Source of the DNA: Candidatus Saccharimonadota bacterium
GTDB lineage: Bacteria > Patescibacteriota > Saccharimonadia > Saccharimonadales > Saccharimonadaceae
Assembly: GCA_905372495.1 (NCBI GenBank)
Contig: CAJPPG010000005.1
Span: forward strand, 1-34,700
DNA: 34,700 bases
Direction: 5' to 3'
Position 1 is the stretch's first letter; each line of letters opens with the position of its first letter. Below, piece after piece: positions 22,401-30,832 of the stretch. A program made the position numbers and the translations under genes. The notes under the pieces were generated by a model. That model worked only from the letters and a program-made list of their open reading frames with translations. It made no database searches and was not told the DNA's origin.

Positions 22401-22873
22401 GTAAAGCACAAAACGGTGGTCAGCGTTTCGGAGAGATGGAGGTTTGGGCTCTCGAAGCTTATGGTGCATCAAGTATCTTACAGGAAATGCTCACAATTAA
22501 ATCTGATGACGTTTACGGACGCGCTAAGGCCTATGAATCTATTATTAAGCATGAGCCAATTCAAGGTCCAAAGCTTCCTGAAGGTTTCAACGTCCTAGTG
22601 AAGGAATTACAAGGTCTTGGTCTCAAGGTTGATCTGCTTGATAATGGTGAAGCTAGAGACGCCGATAGTGTAATTGAAGATACTTCAAGAGAAATTGAAA
22701 AATCTCAAGATGATCGCCTAATTTACGCTAAACACAACGTACATATTAATGATGATGAAAATGACATAATCGACCTAACCGACGAAGAGATCGAAGAATC
22801 TCTCGATGGTCAAGGAATTACAATTAAAGACGGAGACAGTGAAGATAACATTGATCTCGGAGAGGAGTTCTAA
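19481..22873 (+). CDS. rpoB: RNA polymerase beta subunit
   Basis: A 1130-residue beta subunit, starting at GTG behind AGAGGA. The rifampicin region reads [20 protein letters not shown] and so on: residues equivalent to E. coli Q513, D516, H526 and S531 are kept, with changes at 514 (F to L), 518 (N to Y) and 533 (L to M). Other landmarks: [16 protein letters not shown], the [14 protein letters not shown] block, [17 protein letters not shown] and the C-terminal [31 protein letters not shown]. The last 70 residues are acidic (many Asp/Glu). It is not preceded by rplJ-rplL as in most bacteria, but has its own promoter and structured leader. One base overlaps rpoC (TAATG). Confidence 0.98.
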   Translation: [1130 protein letters not shown]

Positions 22874-25800
22874 TGGCTTGGATGGACAACTACATTTCAG
22901 CTAGCGACTTCGACTCAATTCGTCTCAGCATCGCCAGTGCTGACGATATCTTGAGTTGGAGCTATGGTGAAGTATTGAAGCCAGAAACAATCAACTACCG
23001 TACTCAGAAGCCTGAGCGTGACGGTCTATTCTGCGAACGTATTTTCGGCCCAGTGAAAGATATCAACCCCCATGATAGTAAATTGAAGGGTGTTCGCTCT
23101 CGCGAAGCTGCCGTTGATAAGGAAGGGAACTTAGTGACAAAATCCATCGCTCGTCGTGAGCGTATGGGTCACATTAAACTTGCTGCGCCAGTTGCTCATA
23201 TCTGGTTCATGCGCGGTACTCCATCTGCACTAAGTCTACTTCTTGATCTCACTGTTAAAAATATTGAGAAAGTCGTCTACTTTGCCTCTTACCTCATTAT
23301 TAATGCCAAAGACGCTGAAGTAGAACAAACTTTGAATGATCTTAAGGCCCAACATGAAGCAAGTCTTCAGGCAATCAAAATTCGTTATGCCGAAGCTGCC
23401 AAAGAAGCTGGTTCTAACCCAGAAAAACTCGCAAATGAGCAAGCTAAAGAAGTTGAAGAAGTTGAAAAAGATTTCATTACTCGTAAAAGCATCCTTGAAG
23501 GACTTAAAAAAGGAGCCGTCATCTCTGAGATTGATTATCGCAATCTTCCAGAAGAATACGAAGATCTTATTGAGGCCGAAATGGGCGCTGGCGCTATTAA
23601 GAAAATCCTTGATGAAATCGACATTAATCAGATGATTGACGATTTATCTGCCGAAGCTGCTGAAGCTAAAGGTCAAAAAGAGCGCAAACTAATTAAACGT
23701 ATTAAGGTTCTTGAAGGCATGAAGAATGCCGGCATTCAGCCAGCTGATCTTGTCCTTACTGTTATCCCAGTCATCCCTCCAGATCTCCGTCCTATGATCT
23801 CTCTCCCTGGTGGACGCTTTGCTACTTCCGATCTTAACGATCTCTATCGTCGTGTTATCAACCGTAACAACCGTTTGAAGAAGCTACTTGATCTTAATGC
23901 TCCAGAGGTTATTGTCCATAACGAAATGCGCATGCTTCAAGAAGCTGTTGATTCACTCATCGATAATAACGCTTCTCATGGTCGTCTTGCTAGCTCACAA
24001 AACGGTCGCCGTAAACTTAAATCACTTTCCGATCTATTAAAGGGTAAGCAAGGTCGTTTCCGCCAGAATCTTCTCGGTAAGCGTGTTGACTACTCTGGTC
24101 GTTCAGTGATTGTTGTCGGTCCAGATCTAAAACTTAATGAGTGTGGTCTTCCAAAACTCATGGCTCTAGAACTCTTTAAGCCATTTGTAATTTCATGGTT
24201 ACTTCTTCATGAATACGCTCCAAATACCCGTGCTGCTTCTCGTATGATTGAAGCTAAAGAATCGATCGTTTGGGATGCTCTTGATGAAGTTATTAAGGGT
24301 CGATATGTTCTCTTGAACCGTGCTCCATCTTTGCACCGTCTCTCTATTCAAGCTTTCCAACCAAGATTGATTGATGGTATGGCAATTCAGCTCCACCCAC
24401 TTGTCGCTTCCGGTTTCAACGCCGACTACGATGGTGACCAAATGGCTATTCATCTTCCATTGTCTGACGAAGCCCAAAAAGAAGCCCAGGAGCTTATGAC
24501 TGCACAAAACAACCTCTTAAAGCCTGCTGATGGTTCTCCGGTTCTAGCTATCTATCAGGACGTCGTACTTGGTAGCTACTACCTTACCTATGACAAACCA
24601 GGCACCGAATCTAACAAGCCTCTAGCTTTCAGTTCAGTTTATGAAGCTGAAATGGCTTATGATCGTGGCGATATTGCTCTTCAAACCCCAATTCGCGTGT
24701 TCGCAAAGAAGGAAATCCGTGACACTACATTAGGTCGCGTCATCTTTAATGAAATTCTTCCAGAAGATTATCCATACGATAATGGTGTTCAAACTTCAAA
24801 ACACTTGAAGAAGGTCATGGCTAATATCTTTAACGACTATGGTCCTAAGGTAACTGTTGAAGTTGCAGATAAACTTAAGGATCTCGCCTTTGAATATGAA
24901 ACTATTGCTTCTATTTCAACCTGTAAAGACGACTATCCAACCTACCCAGAAATTGCCGACTTTATCGCAAAAGGTGATGCTAAGACCGCCCTTATTCAAG
25001 ATCAATTTGAACAAGGTCTTCTTACTGACACAGAACGTTATAACCTCACAATTGCCAACTGGCGTGAAATCGATGGTGAAATTTCTAGCTTCCTTAAGCA
25101 AAAACTTTCATCAATGGATACCGATATTGCCGTGATGACCAACTCTGGCGCTCGTGGTTCTGTCTCTGGTATTAAGCTTGCTTCTGCAGCAATTGGTATC
25201 ATGGTCGACATTAACAACCGTGAAATCGAGCTTCCAGTCAAGTCAAGCTACAAGAATGGTCTCAATACCCTCGAATCCTTCATTGCCACCCGAGGTGCTC
25301 GTCAAGGCCAGGTTTCAACCGCTCTTCGTACCGCCGACTCCGGTTACCTTACTCGTCGTCTTGTTGACGTCGCCCAAGACGTCTTCACTACAGATACTGA
25401 CGCCGAAGACCCAGGCTTTGAGGTCTTTAAGTCTGAAACTGAACAGACTGGCATTGAGTTCGTCCAGCGCATTGCTGGTCGCTATACTGCTGCCACAATT
25501 CCAGGTTACCTAGAGAACGACCAGCTTATCACCCGCGATTTTGCAGAACAAATTGCCGCAGATAATAATATTGAATCAGTTCGCATTCAATCTGTTCTTA
25601 CAACCAAATCAGTCAACGGTATTCCACAGAAGGCCTATGGTGTAGACATGGCCACTAGGAAACTAGTTGAACCAAATCAACCAGTTGGTGTTATTGCTGC
25701 CCAATCTCTTGGTGAGTTAGGTACCCAGCTTACCCTTGATACTAAACACTCTTCCGGTGTTGCCGGTTCTGGTGCTATCTCCCGTGGTCTTCCTCGTGTA

Positions 25801-26715
25801 GAAGAGCTTCTAGAAGCAAGAAATCCGAAAGGTCAAGCTTGGATCGCTCCAGTTGCTGGTCTCTGTGAAGTTTGGGAAGATGGCAATCACTTTGTTGTTC
25901 AAATCACCCCAACATCTGGTAAGACTGAACGCATTGAAATTAGCGATGATCGCAAGATTATGGTAAAAGACGGTGCTTCAGTTAAAACTGGTGACGTGAT
26001 TGCCGCCAAGGCAAAAGGTATGGAACCAATTATTGCTCCATTCGATGGTAATGCGCAGATTGTTGATCATGCAGTACTTATCACCGAAGGTGGTAATGGT
26101 CCTGTTCGTGTTGAAATTCCAAATGACGCAGAGATGCTTGTAAAAAGCAACGACTCTGTTCAAGCAGGTGATCGCCTCACTACTGGTTCATTAAATCTCC
26201 AAGATCAGCTCAAGTATAAAGGTGTTGAGGCGACTGCCCGTTATATCATGAATGATATTATGGCAGTTTACGCCGCAAACGGTAACGACGTTTCCGCTAA
26301 ACACCTTGAGGTTATCGTCCGCCAGATGTTTAGTCGCGTCATGATTGAAGAATCCGGCGATACCAACTTTGTTGCAGGCGATATTACTTCAATCAATGCA
26401 GTTGAAGAAGCTAACCGCGAATGTATTGATACTGGCCGCACTCCAGCTGAATACACACAGCTTCTCCTCGGTATTACCAAGGTCTCTATCTGGTCCGATT
26501 CCTTCCTATCAGCAGCATCTTTCCAAGATACCACTCGCGTGCTTATTAATGCCGCCATCAATGGTCGCGTTGATAAACTCCATGGTCTAAAGGAAAATGT
26601 CATTATTGGTCGCAAAATTCCTGTGGGAACTGGTGTCCGTAAACTAGATGTTTCTGAAGAAGAAATTGAAGGTAACTTCGGCGATTTCAAAATCGTCCAA
26701 GACGAAAACTTCTAA
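22873..26715 (+). CDS. rpoC: RNA polymerase beta' subunit lacking both zinc sites
   Basis: A 1280-residue beta' subunit. The active-site NADYDGDQ is at residues 516-523, with Asp518, Asp520 and Asp522 holding the catalytic Mg. The N-terminal zinc ribbon keeps its length but not its ligands: the four E. coli cysteines (C70, C72, C85, C88) align with Pro66, Asp68, Val81 and Glu84. The second zinc site (C814, C888, C895, C898) aligns with Ala844, Thr911, Pro918 and Ala921. The trigger-loop segment GTQLTMRTFH is [10 protein letters not shown], so Arg933 of E. coli is Asp956, while the catalytic His is kept (His959). There is no large insertion in the trigger loop. A charged coiled-coil-like segment lies near 155-200. 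A terminator follows. Confidence 0.98.
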
Positions 26716-26721
26716 GATCTA

Positions 26722-26755
26722 AATAAAAAAATAGCCTCAAACGGGGCTATTTTTT
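26722..26755 (+). terminator. Rho-independent terminator after rpoC
   Basis: AAAAAATAGCC / GGCTATTTTTT with an 8-nt loop. Confidence 0.92.
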
Positions 26756-26759
26756 GTTA

Positions 26760-26765
26760 TATAAT
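26760..26765 (+). promoter_or_regulatory. -10 box of the VanZ-RDD gene (leaderless)
   Basis: TATAAT ends exactly 6 nt before ATG 26772 and starts directly after the rpoC terminator T tract. No Shine-Dalgarno is present. Confidence 0.68.
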
Positions 26766-26771
26766 CAAACA

Positions 26772-27968
26772 ATGCACGTATATGTAGAAACTATCAAACA
26801 AGCTTCCTTTATCTTTCCAACTATTGCTATTGTTTTTACTATTCCATATCTAATTTATAATTATAAAAAATATGGTTCCATCCTTAGTCTTCGCATTTGG
26901 ATAATATATTCATTTATACTCTATCTTCTTTGTGCTTATTGTTTAATAATCCTACCTCTTCCATCATCCGAAAAAGCTCAAACCCTCATCGGGCATCATA
27001 TGCAACTTCGACCTTTTAATTTTATTTTTGACATTGCGAAAGACATCCAGATTACTCCAGATATTCCCAGAACTTTTATCGCCATCTTAAAAGATAAAGC
27101 TCTTCTTACAACTCTATTTAATGTAATAATGACGTTACCATTCGGTTTTTACCTACGCTATTATTTTAGAAATACTTTTTCACAAATTATCAAAAAAACT
27201 TTTCTACTTTCATTCTTTTTTGAGCTTACTCAACTCAGTGGACTCTATTTTATTTATAGTGGAAATTACCGACTGTTCGATGTTGATGATTTAATCACTA
27301 ATACCCTTGGAGGCATACTTGGATATCTTCTTGCGATTTTACTTGCCAAATTTCTACCTACCCGAGAAGAAATAGATCGAAAAAGCTATGATAGAAGTAA
27401 GAAAATTTCTTTCTTTAGACGCTTGGTTGCTTTAGGCATTGATTTAGTTGGTGCAATTTTATTCTACTTTGTTATTGGTTCGCATCTTTTTCAGCTATTT
27501 AATCTAGAACCTACTACTATTTTTGGACAACTACTCTCCATAACACTCTTTTACACCTTCATTTCAACTCTTACTAATGGTCAAACTTTAGGCTTCTTCA
27601 TAACTAATTTAAGAGTTCGTCTAGACAACGAGACTGCCGCAACTACTGTATTCAATAAAGCTTGTCATTACTTCATACGCTATGCACTTTTTATCTTGCA
27701 ATACATCGTCATTCCGCTTATGGGCGTATGGCTGATCGGAATTCTCTTTTTTAGTCAAATTATTAGCGAAAACACAATTGCTATTCTTGTTCTAACGTAC
27801 ATCTTCATATTATTTCTTTATTTTCTTGTTACTGTCATCTTAGTTTCTTTTAGAAAACCGCTCCTTTATGAAAAAATTTCAAGAACTAAATTAGAAAACA
27901 CCGTCATTAATAAAACAAAAAAAGATAAAAGTGATAACATTGCTAAGGAAACTCCTCTTGAAGATTAA
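26772..27968 (+). CDS. VanZ-RDD fusion membrane protein
   Basis: A 398-residue polytopic membrane protein. The N-terminal half is VanZ-like: several hydrophobic helices, LRPFNFIFDI, FNVIMTLPFGFYL, SFFFELTQLSG and the motif FDVDDLITNTLGGILGYLL near residues 165-185. The C-terminal half is an RDD domain: RRLVALGIDLVGAILFYF near 212-229, then NGQTLGFFITNLRVRLD and two more helices. A Lys-rich cytoplasmic tail ends the protein. VanZ gives low-level teicoplanin resistance in one context, but most relatives have no known role; RDD proteins are thought to be transport- or envelope-related. I place the start at ATG 26772, not the in-frame TTG at 26754, since the -10 box lies between. Codon use is more AT-rich than its neighbours. 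Confidence 0.88.
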   Translation: MHVYVETIKQASFIFPTIAIVFTIPYLIYNYKKYGSILSLRIWIIYSFILYLLCAYCLIILPLPSSEKAQTLIGHHMQLRPFNFIFDIAKDIQITPDIPRTFIAILKDKALLTTLFNVIMTLPFGFYLRYYFRNTFSQIIKKTFLLSFFFELTQLSGLYFIYSGNYRLFDVDDLITNTLGGILGYLLAILLAKFLPTREEIDRKSYDRSKKISFFRRLVALGIDLVGAILFYFVIGSHLFQLFNLEPTTIFGQLLSITLFYTFISTLTNGQTLGFFITNLRVRLDNETAATTVFNKACHYFIRYALFILQYIVIPLMGVWLIGILFFSQIISENTIAILVLTYIFILFLYFLVTVILVSFRKPLLYEKISRTKLENTVINKTKKDKSDNIAKETPLED

Positions 27969-27986
27969 CTAATTCTATGCTAAAAT
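27958..27986 (+). promoter_or_regulatory. Promoter of the S10/spc ribosomal protein operon
   Basis: TTGAAG, 17 bp, TAAAAT with TGC (extended -10). It overlaps the last codons of the VanZ-RDD gene. Predicted start near 27993. Confidence 0.85.
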
Positions 27987-27992
27987 ACACGT

Positions 27993-28169
27993 GTAAGTTT
28001 ATCAAGGTGACATTTGACTAACTAGACCAAAGAAAAAGCCGCTCGTTTCCGACTGCAATGATTTTTCTTAAGCAGATTTTCTGCAAAAAATCATAGGCCA
28101 AGCAGAGAAACGGTCTGGAACTCTTCTTAGTCTAGCTATTAGAGTGTCGCCATTAAAGGAAAGGAAAAG
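27993..28169 (+). ncRNA. Structured leader of the rplC operon
   Basis: About 177 nt that folds into one long interrupted hairpin between 28006 and 28151. Stems from the base: GGTGACA/TGTCGCC (28006-28012 with 28145-28151); CTAA/TTAG (28018-28021 with 28139-28142); CTAGAC/GTCTAG (28022-28027 with 28130-28135); AAGAA/TTCTT (28030-28034 with 28124-28128); CGTTTC/GAAACG (28044-28049 with 28107-28112); CTGC/GCAG (28053-28056 with 28102-28105); ATGATTTTT/AAAAATCAT (28058-28066 with 28086-28094); apical GCAGA-TTT-TCTGC (28072-28084). The ribosome site AAAGGAAAGG lies after the base. This position corresponds to the place where L4 regulates the S10 operon in E. coli, but sequence similarity to that leader was not seen. 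Confidence 0.72.
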
Positions 28170-28787
28170 ATGAAAGTCATCCTCGGCACCAAAATTGGTA
28201 TGACCCAGATCATCGGCGAAGATGGATTAGTAACTCCAGTTACCATCCTTCAAGCTGGACCAGCCACAGTGACTCAGATAAAAACCGTCGACACCGATGG
28301 TTATAATGCTGTGCAGCTTGGATACGGTCAGGGTAAGAATCTGAGCAAGTCGGTATCAGCTCATGTCAAAAAAGCTGACGAAACATTAAGTCCTAAAATC
28401 TTGAAGGAATTTCGTACGGATTCCACTCCAGAGCTTAAACTCGGTGATACACTCACTGTAGAAAGCTTCGAACTCGGAGACAAGGTGGCAGTAACTGGTA
28501 TTTCGAAAGGCAAAGGATTCGCTGGTACTGTCAAGCGTTGGAACTTCCAAGAGTCACGCAATACTCATGGCTTTAAGGGAAATATTAGAAGAGTCGGTTC
28601 AATCGGTTCAATGTATCCACAAAAAGTTTTCAAGGGTAAGCGTATGCCAGGTCGTATGGGTCATGATCAAGTAACTGTAAAGAACTTAGTTATTGCCTAC
28701 ATCGACAAAGAAAATAATATCTTAGGTGTAAAGGGCGCAGTCCCAGGTCCTAAGAAAGGAATCGTAACTGTGGAGGGAAAGGAGTAA
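28170..28787 (+). CDS. rplC: 50S ribosomal protein L3
   Basis: A 205-residue L3, which reaches toward the peptidyl-transferase centre. It begins KVILGTKIGMTQI and carries the family block GKGFAGTVKRWNF followed by THGFKGNIRRVGSIG and GKRMPGRMGHDQVTV. The Gln of the central loop that is methylated in E. coli (GQ in TGHG-Q type sequence) is not evident here. It is the first gene of the operon: rpsJ (S10), which comes first in most bacteria, is missing from this position. It is preceded by a long structured leader and AAAGGAAAGG site. Confidence 0.98.
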   Translation: MKVILGTKIGMTQIIGEDGLVTPVTILQAGPATVTQIKTVDTDGYNAVQLGYGQGKNLSKSVSAHVKKADETLSPKILKEFRTDSTPELKLGDTLTVESFELGDKVAVTGISKGKGFAGTVKRWNFQESRNTHGFKGNIRRVGSIGSMYPQKVFKGKRMPGRMGHDQVTVKNLVIAYIDKENNILGVKGAVPGPKKGIVTVEGKE

Positions 28788-28788
28788 T

Positions 28789-29391
28789 ATGGCAGATTTA
28801 AATCCAGAAATCTTCAATCTCGAAGTTACAAATCATGAGCTAGTCAAATTAGCCTATGATGCATATCTCGCTAATTCACGTAGTTCACATGCAAAAACCT
28901 TAAAGCGTGGTGAAGTTCGTGGTGGTGGTAAGAAACCTTGGAAACAAAAAGGTACTGGCCGTGCAAGGTTTGGTTCAACTCGTAACCCAATCTGGCGTCA
29001 CGGTGGTATAGCTGGTGGCCGTACTGGCGAAGAAAACTTCACCAAGAAACTCAGCAAAAACGCTAAGAGAATTGCAGTTATGCAAGCTCTCTCAATGAAG
29101 AATACAAAAAATGCAATCCAAGTTATCGATAATCTTGGCATTAAAGATGGTAAGGTCAAAGAAGTTATCAAAACCCTTACAGATCACAAAGTTACTCCAA
29201 AGAACGTTTTAATCGTCGTTCCAGAGAAAGATGAGCTCACTTTGCGCGCAACCAACAATATTGCTTTCGCCAAGGTTGTTCGTCCAACTTTCCTTAATGT
29301 CTTCGATATCATGAATGCAGATACCATTGTTATCGTCAAAGATGCAGTCGCCTCTATTGACAACTGGCTAATCGGAAAGGAGAATGCCTAA
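28789..29391 (+). CDS. rplD: 50S ribosomal protein L4
   Basis: A 200-residue L4, with an extended loop lining the exit tunnel. The loop block KRGEVRGGGKKPWKQKGTGR and WRHGGIAGG is well conserved; PLFGP-type ending of that loop reads ARFGSTRNPIWRHGG. In E. coli L4 represses its own operon by binding the mRNA leader, so this protein is the first candidate to bind the structured leader at 27993-28169. The gene starts 1 base after the rplC stop, and its last base overlaps rplW. Confidence 0.97.
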   Translation: MADLNPEIFNLEVTNHELVKLAYDAYLANSRSSHAKTLKRGEVRGGGKKPWKQKGTGRARFGSTRNPIWRHGGIAGGRTGEENFTKKLSKNAKRIAVMQALSMKNTKNAIQVIDNLGIKDGKVKEVIKTLTDHKVTPKNVLIVVPEKDELTLRATNNIAFAKVVRPTFLNVFDIMNADTIVIVKDAVASIDNWLIGKENA

Positions 29392-29702
29392 TGTTAGTTA
29401 TTCCACGTGCTACCGAAAAAGCCTACACTGAACAAACTAAGAACACTTATATCTTTTATGTTCCAGCTGATGCTACTAAGCAAGAAGTTGCCAAGTCCAT
29501 TGCTGAACAATACAATGTCACCGTTAAAGATACTCGCATCTTAATTAGAAAAGGTAAAGCAGCTCGTTTCTCAAAAGGCAAACATGCTTACCCTGGTAAA
29601 ACCTACCGCCGCGATCGCAAAGTAGCTTATGTTACTTTAAACGCTGGCGATAAAATCCGTATTTTCGACGAAGAAAAAGTTGAGGAAGGAGATAAAAAAT
29701 AA
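29391..29702 (+). CDS. rplW: 50S ribosomal protein L23
   Basis: A 103-residue L23, located at the tunnel exit where trigger factor docks (tig is in this window at 3325). It begins LVIPRATEKAYTE and has NTYIFYVPADATKQEVAKSI, the usual L23 beta-alpha start, then the basic loop RKGKAARFSKGKHAYPGKTY and the closing KVAYVTL. The length is standard. Both ends overlap neighbours by one base. Confidence 0.96.
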   Translation: MLVIPRATEKAYTEQTKNTYIFYVPADATKQEVAKSIAEQYNVTVKDTRILIRKGKAARFSKGKHAYPGKTYRRDRKVAYVTLNAGDKIRIFDEEKVEEGDKK

Positions 29703-30538
29703 TGAGCATTAAAGCTTATCGTCCTACCACTCCTGCTCAGCGCCAGAAGACTACACAGGATTTCGACCAAATTACTACAAGAAAGCCTCTCAAGTCTTTA
29801 TTAAAAGCTAAAAAGCAGAATGCTGGTAAAAACAGCCAAGGACGTATCACTGTCCGCCATCGTGGTGGTGGTGTAAAACGTCACTATCGCTTAGTTACCC
29901 ATAATCTTCCAAAGAATATGACTTTTGAAATTATGGAAATTGAGTACGATCCAAACCGTAGTGCACGTATTGCCCGTGTTAAAGACACCAACAATACTTT
30001 CTACTACGTCGTTGCAGATTCCAAGATGTTTAAAGGTAAGACCTTCCAAACTGGTGCCGAGGCTCCAATCGAAGAATCGAACCGTCTACCACTTAGCAAT
30101 ATCCCAGTTGGTACCATGGTTTATTCTATCGAACTAACTCCAGGCCGCGGTGCACAGATGGTTCGCTCCGCTGGTAATTCAGCTCAACTTATGGCAAAAG
30201 AAGGTTCTTATGTAACTCTTCGTATGCCTTCCGGTGAAGTTCGCAAAGTTCTTGCTTCCTGCGAAGCTTCAATTGGTACAGTTGGTAACATGCAACACCA
30301 AAATATTAAAATCGGTTCAGCTGGTCGTGTCCGCCGTAAAGGTATTCGCCCAACTGTCCGTGGTGTTGTCATGAACGCTACAGATCACCCACACGGTGGT
30401 GGTGACGGTGGCCGTCACGGTACTGGTAAAGCTCCTCGTACACCATGGGGTCAGCTCACTCTTGGCTTCCGTACTCGCCACAATAAGAAAACTAATAAAA
30501 TGATCGTGCGCAGTCGTCACGAAGGAAAGAGGAAATAG
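29702..30538 (+). CDS. rplB: 50S ribosomal protein L2
   Basis: A 278-residue L2, needed for subunit association and peptidyl-transferase activity. It has IKAYRPTTPAQRQKT at the start, GRITVRHRGGGVKRHYR, EYDPNRSARIARV, and the C-terminal NATDHPHGGGDGGRHGTGKA with the functionally important His of HPHGGG, then TPWGQLTLG. Standard length. The stop is TAG, one of only six in the window. Overlaps rplW by one base; rpsS follows after 3 nt. Confidence 0.98.
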   Translation: MSIKAYRPTTPAQRQKTTQDFDQITTRKPLKSLLKAKKQNAGKNSQGRITVRHRGGGVKRHYRLVTHNLPKNMTFEIMEIEYDPNRSARIARVKDTNNTFYYVVADSKMFKGKTFQTGAEAPIEESNRLPLSNIPVGTMVYSIELTPGRGAQMVRSAGNSAQLMAKEGSYVTLRMPSGEVRKVLASCEASIGTVGNMQHQNIKIGSAGRVRRKGIRPTVRGVVMNATDHPHGGGDGGRHGTGKAPRTPWGQLTLGFRTRHNKKTNKMIVRSRHEGKRK

Positions 30539-30541
30539 TCT

Positions 30542-30832
30542 ATGGGAAGAAGCCTCAAAAAAGGTCCTTTCGTGGATTTTAAACTAGAAAAGAAAATCAA
30601 AGCTCTTTCTGCCGAAGATCGCACCGTAATTAAAACTTGGGCACGCTACTCAACAATCTTCCCAGAGATGGTTGGTCGCACAGTTGCCGTACATAACGGT
30701 AAAGTTCATGTCCCAGTTTTCGTTTCAGAAAATATGGTCGGTCACAAGCTTGGCGAATTTGCCCCAACCCGCAAATTTAAACGCCATGGTGGTAAGAAAG
30801 CCGCTGAAGCTGCAAAACGAGGAGGTAAATAA
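30542..30832 (+). CDS. rpsS: 30S ribosomal protein S19
   Basis: A 96-residue S19 of the 30S head. It starts [18 protein letters not shown] and has [38 protein letters not shown] and the basic tail. The stop overlaps the rplV start (TAATG), and the GGAGG ribosome site of rplV is inside its last codons. Confidence 0.97.
   Translation: MGRSLKKGPFVDFKLEKKIKALSAEDRTVIKTWARYSTIFPEMVGRTVAVHNGKVHVPVFVSENMVGHKLGEFAPTRKFKRHGGKKAAEAAKRGGK

Noticed and set aside
26754..26771. TTG start adding six residues to the VanZ-RDD protein
   Set aside because: It overlaps the rpoC terminator tail and the -10 box, so it is upstream of the likely transcript start.
27993..28169. Calling the rplC leader a classical L4 leader
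   Set aside because: Position is suggestive, but I could not match its sequence or terminator hairpin to the known proteobacterial element.
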